From assembly GCA_948472605.1 (NCBI GenBank), contig CAOKUH010000046.1, forward strand, positions 1 to 11,839: DNA of 11,839 nucleotides. Reading direction: 5' to 3'. The notes below the pieces were generated by a model that saw only the letters and a list, made by a program, of their open reading frames with translations, did not search any database and had not been told where the DNA came from. The DNA is from an uncultured Mycoplasmatota bacterium (GTDB taxonomy: Bacteria > Bacillota_I > Bacilli_A > RF39 > UBA660). The translations under genes and the position numbers were made by a program. Shown one piece after another: positions 1 through 7,305 of the stretch; position 1 is the first letter of the stretch, and the number at the start of each line of letters is the position of its first letter.

Positions 1-19
1 ACTATATTTTTTATTAAAT

Positions 20-51
20 AAAAAGACTATTGAACTTATTTGTCAACAGTC
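20..51 (-). terminator. Rho-independent terminator of the DUF308 gene
   Basis: Read on the minus strand, GACTGTTGA (51-43) pairs with TCAATAGTC (33-25). This gives 9 base pairs with one G-U and a 9-nt loop, followed by five U (24-20). It lies just beyond the stop codon of the minus-strand gene and is oriented to end its transcript. Confidence 0.7.
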
Positions 52-53
52 TG

Positions 54-73
54 AAAGCTAAATAGTTAGCTTT
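54..73 (-). repeat. Stop-codon hairpin behind the DUF308 gene
   Basis: AAAGCTAA (54-61) and TTAGCTTT (66-73) form a perfect 8-bp inverted repeat with a 4-base loop. On the minus strand the hairpin begins within the TAA stop codon and is followed directly by the motif CAGACTGTTGACAAA and then the terminator. The last gene of the window ends the same way. The hairpin could protect the mRNA 3' end or help termination; its role is inferred. Confidence 0.6.
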
Positions 74-611
74 ATTTTTTTGGCCTAAGTAAACTTATAA
101 AATCAATAATACTTGAGATTATAAATAAGGCTCCAATAATTTCTAAAATAATATTTTGAGCAAATATTGTATATAAGCCCATACCTATTAAAATAACTCC
201 AATAATTAAAGTTATATAATTTTTTTCCTTTAAAGATACAACAAAATTACGAACTCCATTGTAGATTAAAATAATACCAATAATATATCTTAAAAAAGTT
301 TCAATGGCGCTTGATAATAATAAAATTATGATACCAATAAACATTGTACTAGATCCAAAAACTAATTTGTTATTATCTTCATAATTATATTCTTTTTTTG
401 TTTTATAGAAAAGTAATAAATTATATATTCCGATTACTAAAAAAACAATACCAATTACATAACATACAATTATAACAGCTTTACTAGAATTAGTTAAAAG
501 AATAATTCCCAAAATAAGCATAATTATTGGTCCCAAAATTTTCATATTATTATCATTGTTTTTATCTTTTGGTTTTTGTGGTTTAATTAAAGTGGCTTTT
601 ACTTCTTTCAT
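72..611 (-). CDS. DUF308 family (HdeD-like) six-helix membrane protein
   Basis: A 179-aa integral membrane protein. A hydrophilic Lys/Asn-rich N-terminus of about 22 residues precedes six hydrophobic segments at about 24-40, 45-69, 84-100, 105-123, 133-149 and 154-175. They are arranged as three helical pairs with Gly/Ile-rich helices and short loops, the layout of DUF308. The best-known DUF308 member is the enterobacterial acid-resistance membrane protein HdeD, but the biochemical function of the family is not established, and Bacillota members are simply inner-membrane proteins. The ATG at 611 is preferred over Met23 because AAGGAAAG stands 5 nt upstream of it on the coding strand, whereas Met23 has no ribosome-binding site. 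It has its own promoter and terminator, so it is probably a single-gene unit divergent from the 719 gene. Family call by pattern; moderately sure. Confidence 0.8.
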   Translation of the reverse strand: MKEVKATLIKPQKPKDKNNDNNMKILGPIIMLILGIILLTNSSKAVIIVCYVIGIVFLVIGIYNLLLFYKTKKEYNYEDNNKLVFGSSTMFIGIIILLLSSAIETFLRYIIGIILIYNGVRNFVVSLKEKNYITLIIGVILIGMGLYTIFAQNIILEIIGALFIISSIIDFISLLRPKK

Positions 612-632
612 AGCATCTTTCCTTTCATTTTA

Positions 633-661
633 ATAATACTTCGAAATCATGTAATTATCAA
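633..661 (-). promoter_or_regulatory. Sigma-A-type promoter of the DUF308 gene
   Basis: On the minus strand TTGATA (661-656) and TATTAT (638-633) are separated by exactly 17 nt, each one base from consensus. The predicted start of transcription lies roughly 15 nt before the ATG at 611. It shares the 107-bp gap with the divergent promoter of the 719 gene. Confidence 0.7.
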
Positions 662-682
662 GTAGCAAAAATAAAATCAATA

Positions 683-691
683 TGTTATAAT
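683..691 (+). promoter_or_regulatory. Extended -10 promoter of the 719 operon
   Basis: TGTTATAAT carries the extended -10 TG and a perfect TATAAT (686-691). The hexamer 17 nt upstream (TAGCAA, 663-668) is a poor -35, so the extended -10 probably carries recognition. A purine-rich site AAAGGGGA (703-710) sits 8-9 nt before the ATG at 719. Confidence 0.65.
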
Positions 692-718
692 TAATAAAGA
701 ATAAAGGGGAAAAGCAAT

Positions 719-2488
719 ATGATAACAGAAGAACAAATTTTTAATGTTTTAAAAAAATATGGTTATTATTCTTTAAATCGTGCACCTTTTGTATATCGAG
801 ATAAAGAAAATCTGGGTATTGTCTTTTCATGGCCTAATAAACATTATGGGAATTTAGATAGAGTTATTTATATAAAAACTTTAGAAGAGGCTGAAAGTGA
901 AGTTTATAAATATTGGTGGTATATGAATAATAAAGATAGTGCTAATATTGATGTTTTATTTGATAATTATGAAATTAGTAATCCTCAAGTTAGTTATATG
1001 TATAAAAGTACAGCCTTAACGATAGATATTATGAAAAATTTTAATGAAAAAGAAGTTATATTTGTTGATCCTAAAGAGAATATAAAAAAACGTGAACTTT
1101 TAAGAACAGCTACTATTTTAATTCTTGTTTTAAAGGAAAAAATCCGTATTCAAAATGAAGTTTATTTAAAAGTTACAGAAATGAAAGAAGCATTAAAAAA
1201 ATTAAAAGAAGAATATAAAACTAAACTTAATTTATATAAAAAAGGTGTTAATACTGAAATAGAAACATTAGATTTATTAAATGATGAAGAAAGTGAAGTT
1301 GAAGCGTTGCTTAAGGAATTACATGATAAATTGTTATCTTTAGAAACTATTCCAGATATTAAAAATTTTATAAATGTTTTATATAATTATTTAGTTAATA
1401 TAGAATCTAGTACTTCAACTATTCAAAATACCTACTTATTAAATAGGTATACTTGGGAAATGGAAGATATAACTAAAAAGATGAATATAGTTTCAGATGC
1501 ATTGAATACAAAAAGAAGAGTATTTCAAACAAAACAAGATGTACTTGATTCTCTTAGAGAAGTAGATAATGCTAGCCAATGTAGAAAAATGCCAGATTTA
1601 AAAACTTATATTGAGAATGAAAAAAAGCAAATTATAGAAAAATATCAAAATAGAGAGAATATAGCAGAAAACGTTTTAGGAGACTATTTAGTTGATTTTG
1701 AAAATTTAGATATAAATATTCCACCAATGATAGAGAATAATTATTATGAAGAATTTAATAAAGAAGCATTATATAATAATTTAAAAGGAACTTTTGAATC
1801 ACTTACTACTGAAGAGAAGTCAGCTTGTTTTGTTGCATCTTCCTTTTTGAGAGAATGTATAATGATATTAATAGAAAAAGATATTTTAAGTGATCGAAAT
1901 ATTAAAGAAATCATTAATAAGCTTATTTTAACTAATCGTATTCATATTTTTAATGATGCTTTTATGACATTAGATCATTATGAAAATACTCAAATAAGAG
2001 TTAAATATTTTAGTATTATTAAAATGAAAACTTTTGAAACATTTATTAAATCTTTAGTAGAGGTTGTAGATATTTTAGAAAATTTAAAGATAACTTTGAA
2101 GAAAAGTTTTTATGGTTATTATATAGAGAGAGATAAATCGATTGTTAATCTATATTTAAGAAATATTATTCATCTTAATAAGAAAACTGGTTATATAGCA
2201 AGATTTATGCCTAATGTTCCTTTATATTATTCTCCTGTTAGTATCATAAGACAACTAGATATTATAAATAATAATGAATTAATTGAAAGAAAGAATGATA
2301 CTATCTTTTTGATGAAAGATAAAGTATGTATTAAGGAAGAGGATAAGAAAACAATTGTTGCGACATTTGCTAAAAATCAAGTTACTTATAATAATTTTAC
2401 TATAGTAAATTCATTAAAAGAAAAAAATAAATGTACTTACTATGAAGATTTGATATATAATAAAGACGATGGAGGTATTTATGAGTAG
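719..2488 (+). CDS. Unrecognised 589-aa coiled-coil protein
   Basis: I do not recognise the family. The protein has no signal peptide and no clear membrane segment, so it is predicted cytoplasmic. Residues about 1-130 look globular, with aromatic clusters (YKYWWYM near 64-69). Residues about 136-210 and 240-285 are Glu/Lys/Leu-rich with heptad-like spacing, consistent with coiled coils. Residues about 340-560 are helical and Lys/Ile/Asn-rich. There is no P-loop, nuclease, helix-turn-helix or protease motif I can point to. The start has a good ribosome-binding site and an extended -10 promoter. The stop codon TAG overlaps the start of the next gene (ATGAGTAG, 8 bases shared), so the two are almost certainly co-transcribed and translationally coupled. 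That suggests a job linked to the membrane HAAS/DUF1700 protein, perhaps as a peripheral partner; this is inference only. Confidence 0.88.
   Translation: MITEEQIFNVLKKYGYYSLNRAPFVYRDKENLGIVFSWPNKHYGNLDRVIYIKTLEEAESEVYKYWWYMNNKDSANIDVLFDNYEISNPQVSYMYKSTALTIDIMKNFNEKEVIFVDPKENIKKRELLRTATILILVLKEKIRIQNEVYLKVTEMKEALKKLKEEYKTKLNLYKKGVNTEIETLDLLNDEESEVEALLKELHDKLLSLETIPDIKNFINVLYNYLVNIESSTSTIQNTYLLNRYTWEMEDITKKMNIVSDALNTKRRVFQTKQDVLDSLREVDNASQCRKMPDLKTYIENEKKQIIEKYQNRENIAENVLGDYLVDFENLDINIPPMIENNYYEEFNKEALYNNLKGTFESLTTEEKSACFVASSFLRECIMILIEKDILSDRNIKEIINKLILTNRIHIFNDAFMTLDHYENTQIRVKYFSIIKMKTFETFIKSLVEVVDILENLKITLKKSFYGYYIERDKSIVNLYLRNIIHLNKKTGYIARFMPNVPLYYSPVSIIRQLDIINNNELIERKNDTIFLMKDKVCIKEEDKKTIVATFAKNQVTYNNFTIVNSLKEKNKCTYYEDLIYNKDDGGIYE
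2471..2476 (+). promoter_or_regulatory. Ribosome-binding site deciding the DUF1700 start
   Basis: GGAGGT stands 4 nt before the ATG at 2481. An in-frame ATG at 2469 overlaps this site and so cannot use it. The true start is therefore 2481, which also puts the N-terminus MSRKEFL in line with the usual HAAS beginning. Confidence 0.8.
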
Positions 2489-3005
2489 AAAAGAGTTTTT
2501 GAAAATATTACGTAAGCGTTTATCTTTTTTAGATAAAGATACATTAGAGAAAGAGGTACTTTATTATATAAATAAAATTGATAGTTCTAAAAAATCAGAT
2601 AAAGAAGTTATTGAAAGTTTTGGAGGGCTTGATGAGATAGTAAAAAGTGTTTGTAAGAAAAATAATATTGATTATAAAAAAATTCAGGATAATAAAGGTT
2701 GGTTTAAAGAATTTTATAATGCACTAGTAGATTTAAGTACAATATTAAAGAATAGTGATGGTAGAAAAAGAACTAAAATTTTATTGGATTTATTAATTCT
2801 TTTATGTGTTACTTGTGTTTTAAAAATTCCTTTTATATTTGTAAGAGATTTAGGGGATCGTTTTATTGAGACAATATTAAATAGTAATATTAATGTGCTT
2901 GCTATTTGGGGCTTAATTATTGAAATTGTATATATAGTTGTTGCTTTGTCATTTTTTATTAAAACATTCAAGAAATGGTTTAAGGGTTTTAATGAGAGTA
3001 AATAA
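2481..3005 (+). CDS. HAAS/DUF1700 domain membrane protein
   Basis: A 174-aa protein. Residues 1-58 match the HAAS (DUF1700) pattern: an opening RKEFLKILRKRL helix, a central helix ending in Tyr-Tyr-Ile, then the hallmark SDKEVIESFGGLDEIVKSV (here 39-57), equivalent to the usual E-E-hydrophobic-E-x-hG-x-P/L-E-E-hA. The N-terminal domain is thought to be a cytoplasmic signalling module and is often encoded beside PadR-type regulators. Residues about 98-123 and 137-161 are hydrophobic, giving one or two membrane passes, with a basic C-terminal tail. No PadR gene is visible; the upstream partner is instead the 589-aa coiled-coil protein, whose stop codon overlaps this start. It may transmit a signal between that protein and the membrane, which is inferred. 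Family fairly sure, function unknown. Confidence 0.82.
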   Translation: MSRKEFLKILRKRLSFLDKDTLEKEVLYYINKIDSSKKSDKEVIESFGGLDEIVKSVCKKNNIDYKKIQDNKGWFKEFYNALVDLSTILKNSDGRKRTKILLDLLILLCVTCVLKIPFIFVRDLGDRFIETILNSNINVLAIWGLIIEIVYIVVALSFFIKTFKKWFKGFNESK

Positions 3006-3013
3006 GGGGGAAT

Positions 3014-3057
3014 AAGCATATTGTTAGAAGTTTTTTTCTTGCAAAGTGCTTTTTTTT
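3014..3057 (+). terminator. Irregular terminator hairpin after the 719-3005 operon
   Basis: AAGCAT (3014-3019) pairs with GTGCTT (3046-3051). Inside it TTG/CAA and AAG/CTT give further short helices around a 7-T loop, and T8 (3050-3057) follows. The stem is interrupted, so termination may be partial. The descending arm contains the -35 box of the typA promoter. Confidence 0.45.
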
Positions 3058-3067
3058 GTTGTATAAT
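3039..3067 (+). promoter_or_regulatory. Sigma-A promoter of typA
   Basis: TTGCAA (3039-3044), a 17-nt spacer and a perfect TATAAT (3062-3067). Transcription should begin near 3074, leaving a leader of about 24 nt. The promoter lies inside a longer in-frame open frame that could start at 3056, which shows that the upstream codons are not coding. Confidence 0.8.
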
Positions 3068-3097
3068 TTCACAGGTAAAACGAAAGAAGTTGAGTTT

Positions 3098-4900
3098 ATG
3101 GATAAAATTATAAATATAGCAGTTGTTGCCCACGTTGATGCTGGTAAAAGTACTTTGGTTGATGCTTTATTAGCACAGAATGGAGTTTTTTCTGAGCGCG
3201 ATAAAGTTGTTGATTGTGTAATGGATAGTAATGATATAGAAAGAGAAAGAGGTATTACTATTTATTCTAAGAATTGTGCAATACGTTATAAAGATACAAA
3301 GATTAATATAGTAGATACTCCAGGGCATGCTGATTTTTCTAGTGAAGTTGAACGAGTTATTAAAACTGTAGATACAGTTGTTTTATTAGTTGATTCTGCA
3401 GAAGGTCCAATGCCTCAAACTAGATTTGTACTTAAAAAAGCTTTAGAACAAAATTTAAGACCTATTTTATTTATTAACAAAATTGATAAAAAAGATGCGA
3501 GACCTTTAGAAGTTGTAGATATGACATTTAATTTATTTATGGATTTAAATGCTACTGATGAACAACTTGATTTTCCAATAATTTATGGAGTAGCAAGAGA
3601 TGGTATAGCTAAAAAATCTTTAGATGAAGAATCTAGCTCTATTGAACCTTTACTTGATACCATTTTAAATATGGTGGAGCCTTTTAAAGGTAATGAAAAT
3701 GATCCATTACAATTACAAATATCTAATTTAGGTTATGATGAATATATAGGAAGACTTGGAATTGGTAGAATTACTAAAGGATGTATTAAGCTAGGAGAAA
3801 CTATTTCACTATCTAAAAATGATGGAAGTTTATCATCATTTAAAGTTACCAAACTATTTGTTAATGAAGGATTAAATAGATTAGAAAAAAATATTGCTTA
3901 TTATGGAGATATTGTAACAATTGCGGGTTGTAATGATATATCTATAGGAGATACGATTTGTGCTAAAGATAATATTAATCCTCTTCCGCCAATTGCAATT
4001 GAAAAACCAACACTTTCTATGAACTTTTTAGTTAATAATTCTCCTTTTGTAGGTAAAAGTGGGAAGTTTTTAACAACTCGTCATATTAAAGAAAGATTAG
4101 AAAGAGAATTACAAACTAATGTTGGACTTGTTGTTGAACCTTTAGAAAATGCTGATGGTTATAAAGTAAGTGGTCGTGGAGAATTACATTTATCAATACT
4201 TTTAGAAAACATGCGCCGTGAAGGATATGAATTATCAGTTTCTAAACCTCAAGTTTTATTAGAAGAAAGAGATGGTCAAAAATATGAACCTTTTGAAAGA
4301 GTTATTATAAATTGTCCTGATGAATATTCTGGTTCGGTAATTAGTGATTTACAAGAAAGAAAAGGACAATTACTTGTTGTTTCAAGTGAAAATGGTGGAA
4401 CTCATTTAGAATTTTTGGCACCTACTAGAGGTTTAATTGGTTATAGAAGTTCATTTATTACAAATACTCGTGGAGAAGGAATAATGGTTCGTAGCTTTGA
4501 AGACTATAAACCTTATGTTGGAGAAATTACGAGACGTAAAAATGGTGTTTTAGTTTCTATGGAAAATGGTAAAGCTTTAGGATATTCTTTATGGAATTTA
4601 CAAGAACGTGGAACTTTAATTATTGAACCAGCAACAGAAGTATATATAGGAATGATAGTTGGTATACATAATAGGGATAATGACCTTGATGTTAACCCAT
4701 GCAAAAATAAAAATTTAACTAATACTAGAAGTAGTGGAGCAGATGAAGCTATTAATCTAGTTACTCCAAAGAAATTCACTTTAGAAGAGGCGTTAGAATT
4801 TATTGAAGATGATGAATATGTAGAAGTTACTCCAGAAGATATTCGTCTTCGTAAACAATATTTGGATCCTAAAGATAGATATCGTAATAAGAAAAATTAA
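3098..4900 (+). CDS. typA: Ribosome-associated GTPase TypA/BipA
   Basis: A 600-aa translational GTPase of the EF-G/LepA class that binds the 70S ribosome and supports ribosome assembly and adaptation to cold and stress in other bacteria. Motifs, in order: P-loop AHVDAGKST (11-19), switch I around [13 protein letters not shown] (43-55), DTPGHADF (73-80) with the catalytic His78, NKID (127-130) for guanine specificity, the EF-G-like domains, then the BipA-specific C-terminus with GLIGYRSSF (445-453), [14 protein letters not shown] (539-552) and [17 protein letters not shown] (570-586). The length is near the family norm of about 600-615 aa. This C-terminal domain separates it from LepA, EF-G and Tet-type ribosome protection proteins. 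The ATG at 3098 is chosen over 3056 because the promoter occupies the intervening sequence and the family starts just before NIAVVAHVD. It is a single-gene unit with its own promoter and terminator. Confidence 0.97.
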   Translation: MDKIINIAVVAHVDAGKSTLVDALLAQNGVFSERDKVVDCVMDSNDIERERGITIYSKNCAIRYKDTKINIVDTPGHADFSSEVERVIKTVDTVVLLVDSAEGPMPQTRFVLKKALEQNLRPILFINKIDKKDARPLEVVDMTFNLFMDLNATDEQLDFPIIYGVARDGIAKKSLDEESSSIEPLLDTILNMVEPFKGNENDPLQLQISNLGYDEYIGRLGIGRITKGCIKLGETISLSKNDGSLSSFKVTKLFVNEGLNRLEKNIAYYGDIVTIAGCNDISIGDTICAKDNINPLPPIAIEKPTLSMNFLVNNSPFVGKSGKFLTTRHIKERLERELQTNVGLVVEPLENADGYKVSGRGELHLSILLENMRREGYELSVSKPQVLLEERDGQKYEPFERVIINCPDEYSGSVISDLQERKGQLLVVSSENGGTHLEFLAPTRGLIGYRSSFITNTRGEGIMVRSFEDYKPYVGEITRRKNGVLVSMENGKALGYSLWNLQERGTLIIEPATEVYIGMIVGIHNRDNDLDVNPCKNKNLTNTRSSGADEAINLVTPKKFTLEEALEFIEDDEYVEVTPEDIRLRKQYLDPKDRYRNKKN

Positions 4901-4929
4901 TCTTTTACTATTAAAGTAAGAGATTTTTT
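4901..4929 (+). terminator. Rho-independent terminator of typA
   Basis: TCTTTTACT (4901-4909) pairs with AGTAAGAGA (4915-4923): 9 base pairs with one G-U and a 5-nt loop, followed by six T. It starts at the base after the typA stop codon. Its last T is also the T of the extended -10 of the next gene. Confidence 0.85.
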
Positions 4930-4937
4930 GATATAAT
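4929..4937 (+). promoter_or_regulatory. Extended -10 promoter of the cysteine-repeat gene
   Basis: TGATATAAT gives an extended -10 with perfect TATAAT (4932-4937). No acceptable -35 stands 17 nt upstream, since that position is inside the typA terminator loop. Transcription should start near 4944, leaving a leader of about 17 nt that contains AGGAG (4951-4955). Confidence 0.7.
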
Positions 4938-4960
4938 TCAAATTAAGTAGAGGAGTTTAT

Positions 4961-5677
4961 ATGAAAATAAAAAAATCTGTTAAAGTTATTATTATATTGG
5001 TAATTTTATTTGGGGCTGGTTTGGGTTTTTATAAGTTTAATAAAAAATTTTTTAGTGAACATAATGTGGTAAAAGAGGATAAGAAACAAGATGATAATAA
5101 AAAAGAAGATAACAATAATGAAAAAAAAGAAGATGAAGAGGTAGAGAAAAATAAAGAAGATAATGATATGCCTATTCAAGAAGAAAATCCAATAGAGCCA
5201 ATTGAAAATAAGAAAGAACCGAATGTTATAAAACAAAAAGCTAGTGAAATTTATTATTGTTCTGATGGAGATGTTTTAAGAGGTAATGAATGTATTACTA
5301 AAATAGTAATTGATGCCAAAAAATATACTATATCTTATGCCGAAGAGGAAAAAGATTATATTGAAGTACAATTTGATTTTAAAGAATTTATGAATGAATA
5401 TGAATTAACGGAGGATGAAGTAATAGATATCTTAAGAGAAAGTTGTACCAAAGAAATAAAAGGATATTTTAGAATAGATTATAATCAACACAAGGGAGCT
5501 TGCCTTATAAAAATAGAAGATGAAAAAGATGAAAGCAATAAAAAATATACATATTTGTGTGAAGATTCTAGTTTTACTTTAGAAGGAGATAAATGTGTTA
5601 AAGAAGCGACTATACCAGCTAAGGTACGTTATGGGTGTCCTAGTGGTATGACTTTAGATGGAATATATTGCAAGTAA
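4961..5677 (+). CDS. Membrane-anchored protein with cysteine-pair repeats
   Basis: A 238-aa protein of unknown function. Residues 1-6 are basic and about 7-24 form one hydrophobic helix, a signal anchor or uncleaved signal peptide without a lipobox. Residues about 33-95 are a highly charged Lys/Glu/Asp/Asn stalk of low complexity. The C-terminal part holds all eight cysteines (100, 111, 162, 181, 200, 212, 226, 237). Three stretches repeat the form Y-x-C-x(5-7)-L-x-G-x(2)-C: 98-111, 198-212 and 224-237. The first two are followed by related linkers (TKIVIDAKKY and KEATIPAKVRY). The remaining pair, 162/181, lies in a separate segment between repeats one and two. The layout suggests an outside-facing, disulfide-stabilised domain displayed on a spacer. 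It has its own promoter and terminator, so neighbours give no functional hint. The coding frame is certain; the function is not known. Confidence 0.85.
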   Translation: MKIKKSVKVIIILVILFGAGLGFYKFNKKFFSEHNVVKEDKKQDDNKKEDNNNEKKEDEEVEKNKEDNDMPIQEENPIEPIENKKEPNVIKQKASEIYYCSDGDVLRGNECITKIVIDAKKYTISYAEEEKDYIEVQFDFKEFMNEYELTEDEVIDILRESCTKEIKGYFRIDYNQHKGACLIKIEDEKDESNKKYTYLCEDSSFTLEGDKCVKEATIPAKVRYGCPSGMTLDGIYCK

Positions 5678-5682
5678 TAAGG

Positions 5683-5740
5683 AAAAAGAGACTATTTTCT
5701 TCAAAATTTCACTTTAAAAAGACATAATAGTCTTTTTTTT
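5683..5740 (+). terminator. Terminator after the cysteine-repeat gene, two alternative hairpins
   Basis: AAAAAGAC (5716-5723) pairs with GTCTTTTT (5730-5737) around a 6-nt loop, with T to 5740. The same right arm can instead pair with 5683-5696 (AAAAAGAGACTATT with 5726-5739, 14 bp with one G-U), giving a longer, mutually exclusive stem. Either ends in the T8 run at 5733-5740. Confidence 0.7.
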
Positions 5741-5751
5741 GCGTTATTTTG

Positions 5752-5760
5752 TGATATAAT
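5752..5760 (+). promoter_or_regulatory. Extended -10 promoter of the permease gene
   Basis: TGATATAAT, identical to the box before the cysteine-repeat gene, with no recognisable -35. The expected start of transcription (about 5767) is the first base of the AGGAGG ribosome-binding site, so the leader would be only about 15 nt. Confidence 0.7.
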
Positions 5761-5766
5761 TTTTTT

Positions 5767-5773
5767 AGGAGGT
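5767..5773 (+). promoter_or_regulatory. Ribosome-binding site deciding the permease start
   Basis: AGGAGGT is a near-perfect Shine-Dalgarno site. It is 3 nt from an ATG at 5776 and 9 nt from the in-frame ATG at 5782 when measured from AGGAGG. The second spacing is closer to normal and the second start gives a basic MKKIK N-terminus, so 5782 is preferred. Confidence 0.65.
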
Positions 5774-5781
5774 AGATGATT

Positions 5782-7218
5782 ATGAAAAAAATAAAAAGCA
5801 TGTTTGAAAAACATGACCTAGTTAAAATTGTTCTATTAGCAATATTAGTAACTATAGTACTTACTTGGGTTATTCCATCTGGTTCTTTTTATGGTGGAAC
5901 ATTTACATCTTCAGGACGTTTAAGAGAAGGTCTTGCAGATATAATGTTATCTGGAGTTTATAGTGCACAATTTTTTATTCAACAAATTATGTTTATAATT
6001 TTTGTGGGAATATTTTATGGCATTATGACTAATATAAGTGGCTATAAAGTTTTAGTTAATAAAATTGCTAATAAATTAAAAGGAAAGGAAAAAGCATTTG
6101 TACTTGGTTCATCTTTAATTATTACATTACTAACTAGTATTTTGGCTCAAACTTATGTAGTATTTATCTTTATTCCATTCATTATTAATATAGCTAGTAA
6201 AATGAAATTAGATAAAATGACTTCATTTGTTTGTACATTTGGTTCAATGTTAGTTGGTATTTTAGGTGCAACTTATGGTAGTGAAGGATTTTTATATTTT
6301 CTTAGCTATTTAAATAATTTTCAAAATATTACTGTAACAGCAGATGTTGGTATTCGTTTTGGTATTTTAGCTTTAACTTATATAGTATTTAGTTTCTTTA
6401 CTATTCGTCATTTGAAAAAAACATTAGCTTCTAAAAAACAAGAAGAAAACATTACAGAAGACTTATTTTTGGTAGCGGATGATAAGAATACTAAAGTTAA
6501 AACTTGGCCTATTGTATTATTTTTTAGTATTATAGCAATATTTGCAATACTTGGATATGTTGATTGGCTTAATAATTTTGGAATAGAAGCATTTAATGAA
6601 TTTCATACTTGGTTAACAGGTTTAAAAATTGGTGAATTTACAGTTATTTCTTATATTTTAGGAAAAAATGCCGTAGCATTTGGTCTTTGGGATTTATATA
6701 TCATAACTATAATTATGGCTTTTGTTTTAATATTATCTGTAATTATATATGGTGTTAAATTAGATGATGTAATAGAAAATGCTATGCTAGGTATAAAGAA
6801 AGTTATTAATCCTTTAATATTACTTTTATTAATATATATAGTATTTGTGCTTGTTTATTGGAGTCCATTTACTATTACAATTGGTAATTGGTTAAATGAG
6901 ATGTCTCAAGACTTTAATCCTTTTATAGTTACAATTACAGCAGCAATAACATCATTATTCCATGTTGATTTTGGATATACTGGTTTTGGCTTAGGATATA
7001 TTATAGCTTCATATGGAGATTTATCAAATGTTGCACATACAATTTATGTTACTATAAATGGTTTAATGCAATTTGTTGCTCCAACTAGTATATTATTATT
7101 TTTTGGGTTATCTTATTTAAATATACCTTATAAAAAATGGATTAAATATATTTGGCAATTTGCATTAATTATGTTAGCTTTATTACTTGTAATCTTTTTA
7201 TTACTTGCTTATGTTTAA
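5782..7218 (+). CDS. YfcC/DcuC-like permease of the ion transporter superfamily
   Basis: A 478-aa polytopic membrane protein with roughly 11-13 hydrophobic segments. The first (about 12-31) ends in LTWVIPSGSF, matching the conserved LTW-I-P-A-G-x-F/Y of YfcC proteins. A basic loop LKGKEK (99-104) follows the third helix, as in that family. The C-terminal QFVAPTSILLFFGLSYLNIPYKKW region (430-453) corresponds to the PPTSG...L...G-V-PYGKW ending of YfcC. A charged cytoplasmic loop spans about 208-242. Relatives are described as C4-dicarboxylate or basic amino acid carriers of anaerobic metabolism; the substrate cannot be read here, and the assignment rests on motifs only. An ATG at 5776 would add two residues. 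It is flanked by its own promoter and terminator; cysE follows but is separately transcribed, so no shared pathway is implied. Confidence 0.7.
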   Translation: MKKIKSMFEKHDLVKIVLLAILVTIVLTWVIPSGSFYGGTFTSSGRLREGLADIMLSGVYSAQFFIQQIMFIIFVGIFYGIMTNISGYKVLVNKIANKLKGKEKAFVLGSSLIITLLTSILAQTYVVFIFIPFIINIASKMKLDKMTSFVCTFGSMLVGILGATYGSEGFLYFLSYLNNFQNITVTADVGIRFGILALTYIVFSFFTIRHLKKTLASKKQEENITEDLFLVADDKNTKVKTWPIVLFFSIIAIFAILGYVDWLNNFGIEAFNEFHTWLTGLKIGEFTVISYILGKNAVAFGLWDLYIITIIMAFVLILSVIIYGVKLDDVIENAMLGIKKVINPLILLLLIYIVFVLVYWSPFTITIGNWLNEMSQDFNPFIVTITAAITSLFHVDFGYTGFGLGYIIASYGDLSNVAHTIYVTINGLMQFVAPTSILLFFGLSYLNIPYKKWIKYIWQFALIMLALLLVIFLLLAYV

Positions 7219-7221
7219 TAG

Positions 7222-7248
7222 AAAAGTCATCTTTGTGGTGGCTTTTTT
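7222..7248 (+). terminator. Rho-independent terminator of the permease gene
   Basis: AAAAGTCATC (7222-7231) pairs with GGTGGCTTTT (7237-7246): 10 base pairs with two G-U and a 5-nt loop, ending in a run of six T (7243-7248). It begins 4 nt after the stop codon. Confidence 0.85.
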
Positions 7249-7259
7249 AGTTATTAAAA

Positions 7260-7288
7260 TTTCCTTATTTAATTTTAAATCATATAAT
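7260..7288 (+). promoter_or_regulatory. Promoter of cysE
   Basis: A perfect TATAAT at 7283-7288 with a weak -35 (TTTCCT, 7260-7265) 17 nt upstream and no extended TG. The predicted leader is only about 11 nt and the ribosome-binding site is poor (AGAG, 7294-7297). There is no room for a T-box or SAM riboswitch, which often control cysteine genes in Bacillota. Confidence 0.6.
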
Positions 7289-7305
7289 ATATTAGAGTTG
7301 ATATT

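Noticed and set aside
3056..3097. Upstream extension of TypA by 14 residues
   Set aside because: These bases hold the -10 box and the expected transcription start; TypA family proteins begin just before the P-loop segment, fitting the ATG at 3098.
2714..3133. 139-codon open frame on the minus strand
   Set aside because: It lies over the DUF1700 gene, the typA promoter and the typA start, has no ribosome-binding site I can see, and its composition reflects the complementary strand. A shadow frame.
3128..3154. P-loop HVDAGKST rather than HVDHGKTT in TypA, and resemblance to tetracycline-resistance ribosome protection proteins
   Set aside because: Ala and Ser at these positions occur in Bacillota TypA as I recall, and the C-terminal RSSG.DEAI and VEVTP...RLRK motifs are BipA-specific. 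Not a resistance gene and not a defect.
4513..4779. 88-codon open frame on the minus strand inside typA
   Set aside because: Fully antisense to the conserved BipA C-terminal domain, with no start signals of its own.
5006..5236. 76-codon minus-strand frame encoding a Phe/Ile-rich peptide that looks like a membrane protein
   Set aside because: It is the complement of the Lys/Glu/Asn-rich stalk region; AAA/GAA codons read backwards give Phe/Leu/Ile. An artefact of composition.
4961..5677. Lipoprotein assignment for the cysteine-repeat protein
   Set aside because: There is no L-x-x-C lipobox after the hydrophobic segment; the first cysteine is residue 100.
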